IMG/VR virus record: IMGVR_UViG_3300044766_000068 | Coordinates: 1-41,063 of that record | Origin: a virus | Length of the DNA: 41,063 bases | Strand: one strand, 5' to 3' | In this document: in pieces, positions 1-6,619 of the stretch | Layout: the number at the start of each line of letters is the position of its first letter | Position numbering within the stretch: the first letter of the stretch is position 1 | Translations under genes and position numbers: made by a program | The notes under the pieces: generated by a model | Seen by the model: only the letters and a program-made list of their open reading frames with translations | The model's database searches: none | Told to the model about the DNA's origin: nothing

Positions 1-127
1 TCTGCCGGAACGGCGGGTGCAGCGCCGGCAGAAGGGCTACCTGGTCAGACATCGGTCAGACGGCCGGCGTGACGGCTGCGGTGATCGAGTCCACGATCGT
101 GTCGGCGGCGGTCGCCGTCGCGGTCAG
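1..127. repeat. Terminal direct repeat, left copy
   Basis: These 127 bases are identical to 40937-41063. An exact repeat of this length at both ends is what a de Bruijn assembler with k=127 leaves on a circular contig. The joined reading is continuous: the coiled-coil gene stops at 56 and the peptidase ATG follows at 52 (also 40988). It is probably not a biological terminal repeat, though a circularly permuted genome would look the same. Confidence 0.93.
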
Positions 128-514
128 TGCGTCGATCTGGTCCTGCGTCACGGCGCCGACGGTCAGCGCGTCGATCTGCGCCTTGAGATCGGCGAGCTGC
201 GCGCTGGTGGCGGCGAGGGCGGCGAGGACGGCCGCCGATGCGGTCTCCGCGCTGGCCTCGACTTCGGCGAGGGCTGCGGTGAGTGCGGTGAGGTCTGCCA
301 CGATGTTCTCCATCCTTCGCTTGGCGAATGCTTGACCGGCCACGATGTCAACCAGCAGGCCGCCGATCGTGACCTGGGCGTCGATGATCCAGCGGAGCAT
401 GTGAAGCTCGGCGTGCTCCATCGCCTCGAGGTCCCTGGTGGACCTCTCCCATGGCCACGATCCCGGCGTGCTGTGCCTCCTCCCTGTCATGGGGCCTGGC
501 TCGCGATCGTTCAT
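56..514 (-). CDS. Alanine-rich coiled-coil protein of the lysis region
   Basis: 152 residues, function not recognised. The C-terminal half is a long alanine- and leucine-rich heptad stretch beginning near MENIVADLTALTAALAEVEA, which should form a coiled coil. I see no signal peptide or membrane segment. The ATG at 514 was chosen because it overlaps the stop of the preceding gene as ATGA; a longer reading to 604 would only add arginine-rich out-of-frame-like sequence. The peptidase gene follows directly across the circular junction. Proteins of this shape are common beside lysis genes in environmental phages, but a lysis role is inferred from position only. Confidence 0.7.
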   Translation of the reverse strand: MNDREPGPMTGRRHSTPGSWPWERSTRDLEAMEHAELHMLRWIIDAQVTIGGLLVDIVAGQAFAKRRMENIVADLTALTAALAEVEASAETASAAVLAALAATSAQLADLKAQIDALTVGAVTQDQIDALTATATAADTIVDSITAAVTPAV

Positions 515-846
515 GCCATCGCCTCGGCCTCGCCGTGCATCCCGTCGCGGCAGAAGCCGCAGAAGACGATGACCGACTCGCGACACCCGCAAGCGCAAAC
601 GCACGTCACGGCGGGCTCGGGAAGCGGGCGGGGATATGGGGCAGAGACCACGATGTCAGCCGGGTCGCCGTTTCTCCGCGCTCGCCCCCGTGCCGATCGG
701 AGCACCTCGCGCTCCCGGTACTCCGGATGCCCGGCCCGCCAGGCGCGCCAGTAGCTCCGACGAAACTCGGCCTCGTGCCAGTGGCCGCCGCGGGATCCGG
801 CGCCCGTCGGGAGGCGATTGGACATGGGCGCGAAGCTCATCGCCAT
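511..846 (-). CDS. Small cysteine-rich protein
   Basis: 111 residues, not recognised. The first half is rich in Arg, Trp and Tyr. The C-terminus carries closely spaced cysteines (CVCACGC, then CGFC about 10 residues later), suggesting one bound zinc. Its ATG shares a base with the stop of the upstream membrane-protein gene (TGATG), and its stop overlaps the next start as ATGA, so the three genes are translationally coupled. A second ATG two codons in (840) is an alternative start. The function is unknown. Confidence 0.65.
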   Translation of the reverse strand: MAMSFAPMSNRLPTGAGSRGGHWHEAEFRRSYWRAWRAGHPEYREREVLRSARGRARRNGDPADIVVSAPYPRPLPEPAVTCVCACGCRESVIVFCGFCRDGMHGEAEAMA

Positions 847-1070
847 CAGTGGCCGTGGCTCAGCAGGTCGGCGATGGCGATCGCGGCGAGGATCCCCGAG
901 ATGATCGAGCTCCCGAGCGCGATCTTGATGAGCAGGAATGCGCCCTTAAGCTCGCTGCGCCACGCCTTGAGCGCGTCGATGTCCTTGTCATGCTCGAGGA
1001 CCATCGTGCGAACGCTCACCGCGGGGCTGTCCCCGTCATCTTCCCAACGACGCTTCGGGACATCAGTCAC
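846..1070 (-). CDS. XhlA-like small membrane protein (holin accessory)
   Basis: 74 residues. A charged N-terminus carries the pattern HDKDIDALKAWRSELKGAF, and one hydrophobic helix (about residues 47-70, LIKIALGSSIISGILAAIAI) ends in a short polar tail. This layout matches the haemolysin XhlA family, which works with holins in host lysis. An in-frame stop lies just upstream of the ATG, so 1070 is the earliest start, although no clear ribosome-binding site is visible. It is the first gene of the late block, after 188 bp without genes, and the lysis peptidase and second membrane protein lie a little further on. Confidence 0.65.
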   Translation of the reverse strand: MTDVPKRRWEDDGDSPAVSVRTMVLEHDKDIDALKAWRSELKGAFLLIKIALGSSIISGILAAIAIADLLSHGH

Positions 1071-1258
1071 CGGGGATAGCTCCGGGGATGACGGACCCCG
1101 GCGACCGGGCGGGCGCTGGGCAGTGTGCCGCTCGCCAGTAGCTGAAGCGGGACGCCCGGACGCGAAGAGGAGTCGACGCCCAGGCAGATGTCCACCCGGA
1201 AAGCGTGGACCTGTCAGCCGCTGCTTACTACTAGTTCAAAGCAACCGGTACATCCACA
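1071..1258. other. Non-coding gap: junction of early and late blocks, attP candidate
   Basis: 188 bp with no gene on either strand, between the HTH gene after the recombinase and the first late gene. It holds an inverted repeat CCGGGG-N8-CCCCGG (1082-1101), a second inverted repeat GTCCAC-N9-GTGGAC (1190-1210), and a locally AT-richer patch (about 1216-1262, with AACTAGTAGTAAGC on the minus strand). The late promoter must lie here or further upstream, but I could not find a convincing -35/-10 pair. Because serine-integrase attP sites normally sit beside the integrase operon, this is the most likely attP location; that is inference. Confidence 0.45.
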
Positions 1259-1483
1259 CTAGATCGCTGAGCGTGGCCCGTGCTCAAGAACACCCCGATT
1301 TGTCAAGAGGTAGATCGCCTGCTCGTTCGTTTCAACGCCGAGCCGGATCCGGGCGGTGGCCAGGTGGTTGCGGAGGGTGAACAGCGAGATGCCGAGCAGG
1401 TGAGCCGCGCCCTTCGGGGTCCCGGTGGCGAGGATGGCCTGGAAGCAGGCGAGCTGGCGCGGCGTGACGTCGCGGCCCCGCAT
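1259..1483 (-). CDS. Small LuxR/GerE-type HTH protein
   Basis: 74 residues that make up almost only a GerE-type helix-turn-helix. VTPRQLACFQAILATGTPK is followed by a second helix and a recognition-like helix (GISLFTLRNHLATARIRLGV), then EQAIYLLTNRGVL, as in LuxR DNA-binding domains. There is no receiver or sensor domain. The ATG lies 2 bp after the recombinase stop, so the two are co-transcribed. A small DNA-binding protein just after a serine integrase could be its directionality factor or a late-gene activator; the sequence cannot decide between these. Confidence 0.75.
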   Translation of the reverse strand: MRGRDVTPRQLACFQAILATGTPKGAAHLLGISLFTLRNHLATARIRLGVETNEQAIYLLTNRGVLEHGPRSAI

Positions 1484-1485
1484 CT

Positions 1486-3015
1486 TCAGCCGACCAGCCG
1501 GATGCGGCGCTCCGGGGCCGGCATCGTGACGCGACAACCCCGGATCTGCTGGTTGGCGAAGCCTTGAGCCCTCTCGCCCCGACCATAACCAGCAGATGCG
1601 CTCGAAAACGCCTCCGCGAGCCCCCGGGCGATCGCCGCGGGCGTCGGCTCCAGGTGCATCGAGCGCAGCCCCAGGACGTCGACGCGCTCGAAGAGCGACT
1701 CCGACAGCGCCCGGCGCGAGCCCGGCGCGTCGTCCCACAGGCGCGGCAGGTCCCGCAGGTAGCCGACGACCTCGGCCGCCTCGAGCGCCGTGGGCGCCAC
1801 GAGCTCGCGGGCCGCGGTCTCTTGCTCGTCGAGGACGGCCATCGCCGCCTCGAGGGCCCGCGCATCGCGATCGCGCCGGTAGCGGGCTACAGCGGCCTCG
1901 CGTTCGCGCTCGACGCGGGCCAGGCCCAGGCGGTCGGGCTCTGGATCCCGCGTCACGGCGACGACGTCGGCGACCAGGTCGGCGCCGAACGCGATCCGGC
2001 CGAGCACCTCGCGGAAGATCGTCTCGTATTCCGCGGCGCGGTAGCTGGCCCCGGGCATGCCTCGGCGCTGGCCGCGCGTCCGATGGCGCGGCTCGCGCCG
2101 GACGGCCCTGAACGCGTCGCAGGCGTCCGGGTGGCGGTAGCGCCCGGTGTCGCCGATCAGGTGCCGGCCGCAGGCGGCGCAGTGGAGCTGGCTCAGCGCG
2201 TAGGGTCGGCGCGTCGTGACCCGGCCGTCCCGGGTCCGGCGGAGCTCGCGGGTCGCCTGGACGGCCTCCCACAGGGCGGGATCGACGATCGGCGCCCAGT
2301 GCGCTCGCTCGCCGGTCCGGAGTCGGCCGGCGTAGAGCGGGCTCGTGAGCATCCCGCGGACGGTGTAGAGCGGCAGCCCCGTCGCAGCGGCGACAGCTCG
2401 GTCGTTCATCCGCGACGCCGCGAGCTCGAAGGCTCGGACGACCGCCGGGATGCGATCGGGGTCGGCCTCGAGGAGTTTCGTCTCGGGATCGCGCAGAAAC
2501 CCGAACGGGGCGCGACCGCCGGGATCGCGCTGCTCTGCGCGCTTCGCCGCGTAGCCCTCGCGGACACGCCGGCGGTGCTTGCGGAGCCACGAGTCGGCCG
2601 CCTTCGCCTCGTCGACCAGCTGGTCCCAGTGGCGCTCGTTCGACGAGAGAAGCTCCTCGTCGCAGAACCAGACGGCAACGCCGGCCGGGTGCAGGTTCTC
2701 CTCGAGCAGGTTCAGCGTCTGGCGAAGGTTCCGCTGCCAGCGTGCGACGTAGCCGACCAGGAGGAGGTCGAACTCGCCTTCGGCGGCCGCGGCCAGCATC
2801 GCCCGCATCGCCGGCGAGCCGTGGACCGTGGCGCCCGACTGCGCGGCCGACCACTCGAGGCCCGTGTCGACGAGGTCAAGGCGGCGGATCGCGCCGGCCT
2901 GGAGCTCGCGCTGGGCGCCGGGCCCGTAGCGGTCGAACTGTCCCGTCGTGCTCTCGCGGATCCAGCGGGCGACGCGTAGTCCGCGGAGGTCGTCGGCCGA
3001 TCGCGGGAGCCTCAC
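1486..3015 (-). CDS. Large serine recombinase (phage integrase)
   Basis: 509 residues, usual length for the family. The N-terminal resolvase fold has ARWIRESTTGQ with Ser22 as the expected nucleophile, then LLLVGYVARWQRNLRQTL holding the conserved arginines. A recombinase domain (about 150-260) follows, then a zinc-ribbon-like CAACG element with further His and Cys, and a charged coiled-coil segment (about 345-400) typical of serine integrases. It should cut and join attP and attB without high-energy cofactors and set up lysogeny. The GTG start overlaps the previous stop as GTGA. Its presence with an XRE repressor is the main evidence that the phage is temperate. Confidence 0.92.
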   Translation of the reverse strand: MRLPRSADDLRGLRVARWIRESTTGQFDRYGPGAQRELQAGAIRRLDLVDTGLEWSAAQSGATVHGSPAMRAMLAAAAEGEFDLLLVGYVARWQRNLRQTLNLLEENLHPAGVAVWFCDEELLSSNERHWDQLVDEAKAADSWLRKHRRRVREGYAAKRAEQRDPGGRAPFGFLRDPETKLLEADPDRIPAVVRAFELAASRMNDRAVAAATGLPLYTVRGMLTSPLYAGRLRTGERAHWAPIVDPALWEAVQATRELRRTRDGRVTTRRPYALSQLHCAACGRHLIGDTGRYRHPDACDAFRAVRREPRHRTRGQRRGMPGASYRAAEYETIFREVLGRIAFGADLVADVVAVTRDPEPDRLGLARVEREREAAVARYRRDRDARALEAAMAVLDEQETAARELVAPTALEAAEVVGYLRDLPRLWDDAPGSRRALSESLFERVDVLGLRSMHLEPTPAAIARGLAEAFSSASAGYGRGERAQGFANQQIRGCRVTMPAPERRIRLVG

Positions 3016-3263
3016 TTGGCAGGCCGCTCCGGCTCAGCGTATCGGGGCCTGCTCACAAAGCGTGGATCCCACAGCTCGGGGCTGTCCGGATCGAAGGACG
3101 CCGCACGACAGCCACGGACGGGATGCCCTCGGAGGTCGGCGTGATACCAGCTCATGCTCTCGAATGGCTCGATGCCGAGCTCGCCGGCGATCGCATTGCC
3201 CTCGGCCAGGCCCAGACGATGGATCTCCCGCCCGCAATGTCGGCAGGTCGCCTGCTCGCTCAC
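3012..3263 (-). CDS. Small zinc-finger protein
   Basis: 83 residues. The N-terminus has CRHCGREIHRL, and downstream come WYHADLRGHP and a single Cys (about residue 53), giving a likely C2-H-C zinc site. This short pattern is common in small proteins of actinobacterial phages, but no function is established for them. The GTG start overlaps the stop of the 48-residue gene as GTGA, and its own stop overlaps the recombinase start in the same way, so its translation is tied to integrase expression. Confidence 0.7.
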   Translation of the reverse strand: MSEQATCRHCGREIHRLGLAEGNAIAGELGIEPFESMSWYHADLRGHPVRGCRAASFDPDSPELWDPRFVSRPRYAEPERPAK

Positions 3264-3406
3264 GCTGCTCGCCCTCCCTGCTTGCCGCCGGTCACGACCA
3301 CGATCCTACGCCGTCGCTCGGCCGCCTCAGCCTCCCGGCGCGCGGTGATCTCGGCGATCGCAGCTGCGAGCGCCAGGACGATCGGATCGGTCGGTCGGCG
3401 GCTCAC
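3260..3406 (-). CDS. Short charged helical peptide gene
   Basis: 48 residues, function unknown. It has an Ala/Ile/Leu stretch (PIVLALAAAIAEITAR), then a highly basic segment (REAEAAERRRRIVVV) and a glycine-rich tail. It is called because it fills the 143-bp space exactly: its GTG overlaps the stop of the RlpA-like gene as GTGA and its TGA overlaps the GTG of the next gene as GTGA. That double coupling matches the rest of the operon. No signal peptide or zinc motif is seen. Confidence 0.6.
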   Translation of the reverse strand: MSRRPTDPIVLALAAAIAEITARREAEAAERRRRIVVVTGGKQGGRAA

Positions 3407-3969
3407 GGCAGCCGCTCGACCCTGACCGGGTAGAGCCCTCGCGCCGGATCCAGCCCGAGGGCGCGGAGGATTCCGGGCGACAGGTCGACGATCCGCTCAT
3501 CCGGGGTGCCCACGTAGCAGCCGCAGCTCGTGATGACCGTGGCATCGACGTGGAGCGACCCCGACCAGACGCGGATCGTGACGCGGGTCCCGGCGATGTA
3601 GCCCGGCAACGCGGCGTAGATGCCGGGCCCGAAGCTGGCCCACCACGAGGCCACACCCGCGACGCCGCCCGGGGGGACAGGCGACGCCGCGAGGGTGGCT
3701 GCCGACGGCTGGCGTGCCGCCGGGTGGGCCGGTGACGCCGTTTCCGGGGCGAGCGTCACCGGGGACAGGGTTCGGGGCTGATGGACCGCCGGGATTGACG
3801 CATGTCCCGACGCCGATGGCCCGGCGGTCCTGGTCGCCCCGAACGTAGCCGCGCGGACGGCTCCGGGAGCGAGGGCGGAGAGCAGCAGGAAGCCCGCGAT
3901 GATGCCGGCGGCTACCGCGGAGGCCACGGCGAGCCAGAGCGCGGCCCAGGTCAGGGCCGGGCGCGTCAT
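3403..3969 (-). CDS. Membrane-anchored RlpA-like double-psi beta-barrel protein
   Basis: 188 residues. A signal anchor or signal peptide occupies residues about 6-40 (ALWLAVASAVAAGIIAGFLL, then SALAPGAVRA). A Pro/Ala/Thr/Ser-rich linker follows (about 45-100). The C-terminal domain (about 102-188) has GVASWWASFGPGIYAA, AGTRVTIRV, ITSCGCY and IVDLSPGILRALG, the order of conserved blocks in RlpA-like barrels (septal lytic transglycosylase or expansin relatives). It should sit outside the cell membrane facing peptidoglycan. Its place among early genes rather than with lysis or tail genes is unusual; an envelope change during lysogeny is possible. I cannot tell whether it is catalytic. Confidence 0.7.
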   Translation of the reverse strand: MTRPALTWAALWLAVASAVAAGIIAGFLLLSALAPGAVRAATFGATRTAGPSASGHASIPAVHQPRTLSPVTLAPETASPAHPAARQPSAATLAASPVPPGGVAGVASWWASFGPGIYAALPGYIAGTRVTIRVWSGSLHVDATVITSCGCYVGTPDERIVDLSPGILRALGLDPARGLYPVRVERLP

Positions 3970-4478
3970 CCGGCGAATTCCGCGATCTTGATGAGCACGC
4001 CTGGCCCTCCCTCGGCGTTCGCAATGGCGTCCGAATCGGCCCAGCGTTTGCTGGAGTGGCAGTCGACGACCTGCCCGTCGTCGCGCCAGACGCCGGCGAC
4101 CGTGGCAGCATCGCCGATGGCCCGGACGAGCTTGTCGAGGTCGTCGCGCGCCCCGATCGGGCGGGCAGGAGCCGAGGGCAGGAGACGCCCGTGGCGCCCG
4201 TAGTGGCTGGCCGGGCGGGGCAGGAAGAACCAGACCTTGAGAACGACGGCCCCGGTCATCGGGGGGCCCGAGCGTGCCGCGAAGAGCGCTGCGGCCAGGT
4301 CGTTGCGCCAGCTGCGCAGCCGGGGGTTGTCGCTGGTCAAGACGGCGCGGCCGCCGACGACGAACCCGCGCATGGAGCCCTGCGGGATCGGGATGCCGGG
4401 GACGCGGACGGAGAGCTTGCGCCCGGAGGGCCGGACGTCGGCTGGACGGGCGAGCGCGGGGAACATGGGCTCGGTCAC
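3966..4478 (-). CDS. RusA-family Holliday junction resolvase
   Basis: 170 residues. The core has IPGIPIPQGS-like N-terminal strands (VPGIPIPQGSMRGF) and then the RusA signature: DDLDKLVRAIGDA (about 112-124), WRDDGQVVD (about 131-139) and Lys144. The acidic residues bind metal and cut four-way DNA junctions symmetrically. The first start is a GTG at 4478 with AAGGGAA about 6 bases upstream; an ATG at 4466 is possible but lacks a ribosome-binding site. It is the first gene after the repeat-rich gap 4479-4634. With the annealing protein and SbcCD it completes a recombination set. Confidence 0.9.
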   Translation of the reverse strand: MTEPMFPALARPADVRPSGRKLSVRVPGIPIPQGSMRGFVVGGRAVLTSDNPRLRSWRNDLAAALFAARSGPPMTGAVVLKVWFFLPRPASHYGRHGRLLPSAPARPIGARDDLDKLVRAIGDAATVAGVWRDDGQVVDCHSSKRWADSDAIANAEGGPGVLIKIAEFAG

Positions 4479-4634
4479 GACCGATTCCCTTTCCCTTCAA
4501 CCCGCTGGGGGTGCAACGTGTCCCCTCCCCCTCCCGTAGGGAGGGGACCGTGTTGCGCACCCCCTGCGCAACGTGCGCAACACGCGCGCAACATCGTGTT
4601 GCGGTCGGTCGTTCGAGCCTCGGCGCGGGGCGTC
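4479..4634. promoter_or_regulatory. Repeat-rich gap: candidate replication origin or operator
   Basis: 156 bp without a gene between the RepA-like ATPase and RusA. The heptamer GCGCAAC occurs three times forward (4566-4572, 4575-4581, 4586-4592) and once inverted (4552-4558), plus a shortened inverted copy (4598-4603) and a degenerate one (GTGCAAC, 4511-4517). Two pairs form palindromes with 5-base spacers: GTTGCGCA-N5-TGCGCAAC (4552-4572) and CGCAAC-N5-GTTGCG (4587-4603). Beside them is a perfect 8-bp hairpin with a 3-base loop (4528-4546). Iteron-like repeats next to a RepA-type gene suggest an origin; a repressor operator for the RusA operon fits equally well. Confidence 0.55.
4528..4546. 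repeat. Perfect 8-bp GC hairpin
   Basis: CCCCTCCC, loop GTA, GGGAGGGG. No T-run follows on the minus strand, so this is not a canonical Rho-independent terminator, but it could act as a bidirectional attenuator or as a structural element of the adjacent repeat cluster. Confidence 0.55.
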
Positions 4635-5876
4635 TTACGAGGCACGACGGACGACCTCCCAGGTTCCGGACGGGAGCTTGTTGAAACGTGGATCGCGCGA
4701 CAGCGCGACCCGGACCTTGTTCGACTCCTCCTTTTCCATGCCGAGCTCCTCGACGATCTGGGCCACCTCGCGGTGGAACCCGTCCGACAGGAGGTCGGCA
4801 ATCCGCTCGGGCAGCTTCATGGGCTTGCGCAGCTCGTCGGCCAGCATCGCCTCGGCATAGGTGATCGACCCTCCCTCTGTGTACTGGACGTGGAGCCCGC
4901 GGGGGGGTTGGAGTCGCGCGACATTCGACTTCGTGTGGTAGAGCGCGATGGCTTCACCGGCGCGCCGGATCTCCCAGGTCGAGCGCGCGAGGTTCTGCTT
5001 GAAGATCGAGCCGTAGGGCCGCGCTTGACGCCCGGGCTCGTCGAGCGATGCCTTCGCGACGTGGTCCAGCGCGAGCACCGTGGTGCGCAGAAAGCGGAAC
5101 GCCGCGAAGAGGCGGAGCGCCGACTCGGCCGCGTCCGCGCCATCCGACGTCGTACCCGAGGCCGGGCCGACCGAGTCGACGATCACGAGGCCGATGCGCT
5201 CGCGGTCGACGATGCGCGCGAGCTCGTCGACCTGGTCGGCGATCGGCGCCACCATCGGGCGGTAGCGGATCTCGATCGGGCGCGGCAGGTTCGCCCCCGC
5301 AGCCACGCCGGCCACCCGTTCGTTGATCTGCTCTTCGTCCCCCTCCCAGTCGAGGTACAGGACGCGGCCCGGACGCGGGACGAACCCCGGGACTGCCGCG
5401 ACTCCCGACTCGCAGGACACCGCGAACGCCGCGGCGAGGGTGCTCTTGCCGCTCCCGCCCTCGCCGTACAGGATCGAGGGCAGGTTGAGCGGCGCCAGGG
5501 GATCGATGCGGTACGAGACGCCGCCCACGATCCGCGGCCGGGCGCCGACCATGACGACCGGCTCGCCCTCCCGCTCGAGCTCCAGGATCCCCCGGCAGAA
5601 CTCCTCGATGACGTCCATCCAGTCGAGCCCCGGCAGGTTGGCCCGGTCCTTCAGGACGCGCGCGAGCGTCGAGCGCGACGAGCTCGAGGAGAGGTTCAGG
5701 CGCGCGGAGTGCAGGCGCCCGCTCCGGCTCCGCGTCCCGGGCAGCCCGCAGGTCACGCTCACATGGGCCTGCACGTCACCGCGCGATCGCACGAGGCGGT
5801 CGGCCGCCATCTCGGTCGCGATCTCGGGGAAGGTCATCGCGTAGCCCATGCCTTCCCGCCGGACCTCAGGAACCAT
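4635..5876 (-). CDS. RepA-like RecA-fold ATPase (AAA_25 type), putative replicative helicase
   Basis: 413 residues from the first ATG. Walker A is GEGGSGKST (about 138-146) and Walker B is LVIVDS (about 230-235), followed by ALDHVAK as in RSF1010 RepA-like and AAA_25 ATPases. The C-terminus (about 350-413) looks like a winged helix (RIADLLSDGFHREVAQIVEE). It probably opens DNA or loads host replication proteins, since no polymerase or primase is visible. ATGs at 5849 and 5837 are alternative starts; GGGAAGG precedes the former. The first ATG overlaps the previous gene by 11 bases. The repeat cluster directly downstream could be its binding site. Confidence 0.82.
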   Translation of the reverse strand: MVPEVRREGMGYAMTFPEIATEMAADRLVRSRGDVQAHVSVTCGLPGTRSRSGRLHSARLNLSSSSSRSTLARVLKDRANLPGLDWMDVIEEFCRGILELEREGEPVVMVGARPRIVGGVSYRIDPLAPLNLPSILYGEGGSGKSTLAAAFAVSCESGVAAVPGFVPRPGRVLYLDWEGDEEQINERVAGVAAGANLPRPIEIRYRPMVAPIADQVDELARIVDRERIGLVIVDSVGPASGTTSDGADAAESALRLFAAFRFLRTTVLALDHVAKASLDEPGRQARPYGSIFKQNLARSTWEIRRAGEAIALYHTKSNVARLQPPRGLHVQYTEGGSITYAEAMLADELRKPMKLPERIADLLSDGFHREVAQIVEELGMEKEESNKVRVALSRDPRFNKLPSGTWEVVRRAS

Positions 5877-6240
5877 GCAGAACGACCCCGCGACGCTCCA
5901 GCGCCTCGGCGTTCGCGCGGTAGTCGGCGAGCGCCCGCTCTCCGCTCCGGTCGTACAGGGCCATCGCTTCGGCCGGGTCGTCGCCGGCGACGCGGACCAT
6001 CCCGTCGAGTTCCGCGGCGAGCGTGCCGAGAAGGATCCGAACGCCCGCCCACGCCGCCCCCGTCTTCACCGGCTCGCGATCGAGCAGGCCCCGGAGGTAC
6101 GCGCCGATCCGGCGCCATTCGTCCACGGTGAGGTCGGTGAGCGCCCAGCGCGTCTGCGGGATGGCCAGCGCCGGAAGCACGAGCCACTCGGCCGCGTCGT
6201 CACCCTCGCGCGCGGCGATCGCCTCCTCGAGCGTCGTCAC
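5866..6240 (-). CDS. Hypothetical acidic protein upstream of the replication ATPase
   Basis: 124 residues, not recognised. Mostly helical and acidic, with no cysteine pair, membrane segment or nucleotide-binding motif. The GTG overlaps the previous stop as GTGA and the end overlaps the ATPase gene by 11 bases, so it should be made in step with the ATPase. A replication accessory role is suggested by position only. Confidence 0.6.
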   Translation of the reverse strand: MTTLEEAIAAREGDDAAEWLVLPALAIPQTRWALTDLTVDEWRRIGAYLRGLLDREPVKTGAAWAGVRILLGTLAAELDGMVRVAGDDPAEAMALYDRSGERALADYRANAEALERRGVVLHGS

Positions 6241-6440
6241 GGGCGGCCCTCGCAGATCCGCTCCCAGACCCGCGCCCGGATCGCGCGGAGTTCCCGGGCG
6301 AGGTCCGGCCAGGTGGCCATCTCGGCGCGGTTCTGCGCTGACCGGACGGCCTCGTAGAGGCAGCCGAGGTCGTGGTCGCGCTGTGCTGCGCGCGGCGTCG
6401 TCTCGGGGTCGCCGGAGACAGGAACAGGCGGTAGATTCAC
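6237..6440 (-). CDS. Short hypothetical protein
   Basis: 67 residues with a conserved-looking helical second half (LYEAVRSAQNRAEMATWPDL, then LARELRAIRARVWERICEG). The start is uncertain. GTG 6440 has GAGG eight bases upstream and is preferred. The frame stays open to GTG 6473 and to GTG 6623, which would make a GTGA overlap with the previous gene. The extra codons, however, show about 70% GC at third positions by my count, include AGA codons and carry inverted repeats, unlike their neighbours, so I treat 6441-6619 as non-coding. Function unknown. Confidence 0.5.
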   Translation of the reverse strand: MNLPPVPVSGDPETTPRAAQRDHDLGCLYEAVRSAQNRAEMATWPDLARELRAIRARVWERICEGRP

Positions 6441-6619
6441 GGCTGCGCCCTCGATATTCGGTTGGCTAGTCACCGTCGAGTGTCGGGGGCGCTGCGTTCT
6501 AATGACAAGGGCGATGTCAACGAGATTCCGAACGCTGTGCACCTTTTCCACGGCTTGAGGCGTTCTATTCGTGGACAGCGTGTGGAAAGTCACCACCCGA
6601 GTCCACAGCCGTTTCGCGG
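6441..6619. promoter_or_regulatory. AT-richer regulatory gap with TCCAC boxes
   Basis: About 180 bp with lower GC than its surroundings, upstream of the replication genes. Four TCCAC boxes alternate in strand: TTTTCCACG (6544-6552), CGTGGACAG (6570-6578), TGTGGAAAG (6581-6589) and GAGTCCACA (6599-6607). The third, read on the minus strand as CTTTCCACA, matches 7 of 9 positions of the DnaA box TTATCCACA. A further inverted repeat, TGACA-N7-TGTCA, is at 6503-6519 and includes a TTGACA on the minus strand, though I find no matching -10. A promoter with operators, or an origin, is plausible. Confidence 0.45.

Noticed and set aside
1216-1262. Late promoter in the AT-richer patch
   Set aside because: TTGCTT, TTGAAC and TAGTAA-like pieces occur, but none pair at 16-18 bp spacing.
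1259-2854. Long minus-strand frame reading into the LuxR-type gene
   Set aside because: Upstream of ATG 1483 it is an out-of-frame reading of the serine recombinase; only the last 74 codons are protein-like.
4528-4546. Rho-independent terminator after the ATPase gene
   Set aside because: The hairpin is perfect but no T-run follows on the minus strand, so it is listed only as a hairpin.
4056-6131. 691-codon open frame on the plus strand
   Set aside because: It is antisense to the RepA-like ATPase and RusA, is Arg/Gly/Pro/Asp-rich without motifs, and arises from GC-rich third positions of the true genes.
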